24,542 nucleotides of DNA from an uncultured Clostridia bacterium (lineage in GTDB: Bacteria > Bacillota_A > Clostridia > TANB77 > CAG-508). The stretch lies in NCBI GenBank assembly GCA_947624725.1, contig CANQLP010000017.1:1-24542 (forward strand), in the 5' to 3' direction. Made by a program: the position numbers and the translations under genes. This document shows positions 23,694-24,542 of this stretch, one piece after another. The notes below the pieces were generated by a model. The model was not told the origin of the DNA, did not search any database, and worked only from the letters and a program-made list of their open reading frames with translations. Within the stretch, counting starts at the first letter, position 1. The number at the start of each line of letters is the position of its first letter.

Positions 23694-24542
23694 TTAGCTT
23701 AAATTAAAAGGTGTTTCATCAGTTAGAATCTTGAAGATAACTCTAACTAATTTATTACAAACATGACCTAATGCTACTCTATGGTTCTTACCTTGAGCAC
23801 GTTTTGCAATATAATAGTTGTGAAAAGTTTCATTATTGTATATAATAATAAAAGCAACTCTATAGATTGCATAGCGAAGGTAAGTGGAACCGCGTTTAGA
23901 AATTTTCATACTGTCGGCTTGAAAATTCCCAGATTGTTTAACAACTGGATCTAAACCAGCAAAAGCTAGCAATTTAGAAGGGTTGCTAAATTTTTTAATA
24001 TCACCAATTTCGCTAATAATCATAGCACCTGAAGTATAACCAACACCAGGTATAGTAAGGATAGGTGAATTTAGCAATTCCATTAGAGTCATAATGCTTA
24101 AATCAATATCTTTGATTTGTTCTTGATACAACCTTAATTGTCTGATTAAACACTGTATTTGTAATTCAATAGCTGGGTTATCTAAACCAATACTTTCTTT
24201 GGCTAAAGCTTTTAATTGTATGGCTTTATCATAGTTGTATTTGCCCTTAGAATTGTTGTGTAGCAAATTAGTTAAACCATCAATTCTACAATGAGCTATA
24301 GCTTTAGCGGAAGAATATTTTTCTAGTAAAGCATAAGAAACTTTTAGGTGTAAATTACCCTTAAAAAAGCTAGAAAGTTCTGGAAAGACAATATCTAAAC
24401 AACCAGTTAATTGAGTTTTAATTCTAGTCTGTTGTTGAACTGTTTCGAGCCTAAATCTTGAAAGACGTCTAAGCTTAATAATATTAATATCTTGAGAATT
24501 AACAAGAGAATATTTTTTAAGCATTAAACATTGAACAATTAG
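23694..24542 (-). CDS. IS110-family transposase, C-terminal part (5' end outside window)
   Basis: The frame stays open to the last base, so this is the C-terminal part, about 282 residues, of a longer transposase. After a helical linker it has the Transposase_20 domain: ILTIPGVGYTSGAMIISEIGDI, FSNPSKLLAFAGLDP, KQSGNFQ, SKRGSTYLRYAIYRVA and the final helices. The Ser of the S-K-R-G-S motif belongs to the catalytic tyrosine/serine region of these recombinases. The N-terminal RuvC-like DEDD domain lies mostly beyond the window. IS110 enzymes insert via a guide RNA. An ATG at 24524 is internal, not the start. No CGG recoding site is present in the visible part. Confidence 0.9.
   Translation of the reverse strand, partial: LIVQCLMLKKYSLVNSQDINIIKLRRLSRFRLETVQQQTRIKTQLTGCLDIVFPELSSFFKGNLHLKVSYALLEKYSSAKAIAHCRIDGLTNLLHNNSKGKYNYDKAIQLKALAKESIGLDNPAIELQIQCLIRQLRLYQEQIKDIDLSIMTLMELLNSPILTIPGVGYTSGAMIISEIGDIKKFSNPSKLLAFAGLDPVVKQSGNFQADSMKISKRGSTYLRYAIYRVAFIIIYNNETFHNYYIAKRAQGKNHRVALGHVCNKLVRVIFKILTDETPFNLS

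Overview
The window comes from a very AT-rich, low-GC Gram-positive bacterium, most likely an uncultured gut-type member of the Clostridia. Support for this: AGGAGG ribosome-binding sites throughout, TTGACA/TATAAT promoters, arginine written mostly as AGA, and the typical Firmicutes gene set yetF-type DUF421 + DUF4363, rsgA-rpe, recD2 and comF. No tRNA, rRNA or CRISPR array was seen.

Layout. 1-1065: C-terminal end of a large fibronectin-III-like surface protein with an unusual Cys-rich, DnaJ-like tail. 1146-2988: small holin-like membrane protein (minus), DUF421 + DUF4363 membrane pair, and a 52-residue Cys-rich protein (minus). 3201-6399: lysS, followed by a deleted rhuM and a fic gene. 6582-8845: MacB-like ABC permease and ATPase. 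8980-10965: a secreted acidic repeat protein with two Cys-rich C-terminal domains. 11227-20362: a co-directional run of M50 protease, tsaD, a 160-bp MITE-like palindrome, metallophosphoesterase, rsgA, rpe, recD2, comF and a KAP-type NTPase. 20432-21832: murD (minus), convergent. 21972-23411: an HPt protein and a receiver/HD-GYP response regulator. 23442-24542: the end of an IS110-family element with a structured noncoding flank.

The main discovery is a recurrent recoding signal. Seven genes (DUF421, tsaD, rsgA, rpe, recD2, the KAP NTPase and murD) appear broken by +1 frameshifts, 16 in total. Every break has the same form. An in-frame CGG triplet stands where the conserved protein has one glycine, and skipping the C (reading C-GGN) restores the conserved frame, the family motifs and the natural stop codon. 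I found no in-frame CGG read as arginine anywhere in the window. All 16 lie in the same phase, 14 of 16 are CGGA, and each falls at a glycine, often a key one (RsgA P-loop, TsaD FGGVVPE and AGGVSAN, RecD2 APTGR). Restored frames also give sensible operon junctions: DUF421 ends in an ATGA overlap with DUF4363, and rsgA overlaps rpe by 7 nt. This points to an organism that does not use CGG for arginine and instead decodes CGGN as glycine with a +1 shift, either by a quadruplet-reading tRNA-Gly or by slippage at an unassigned codon. I know of no described bacterium that does this at such density.
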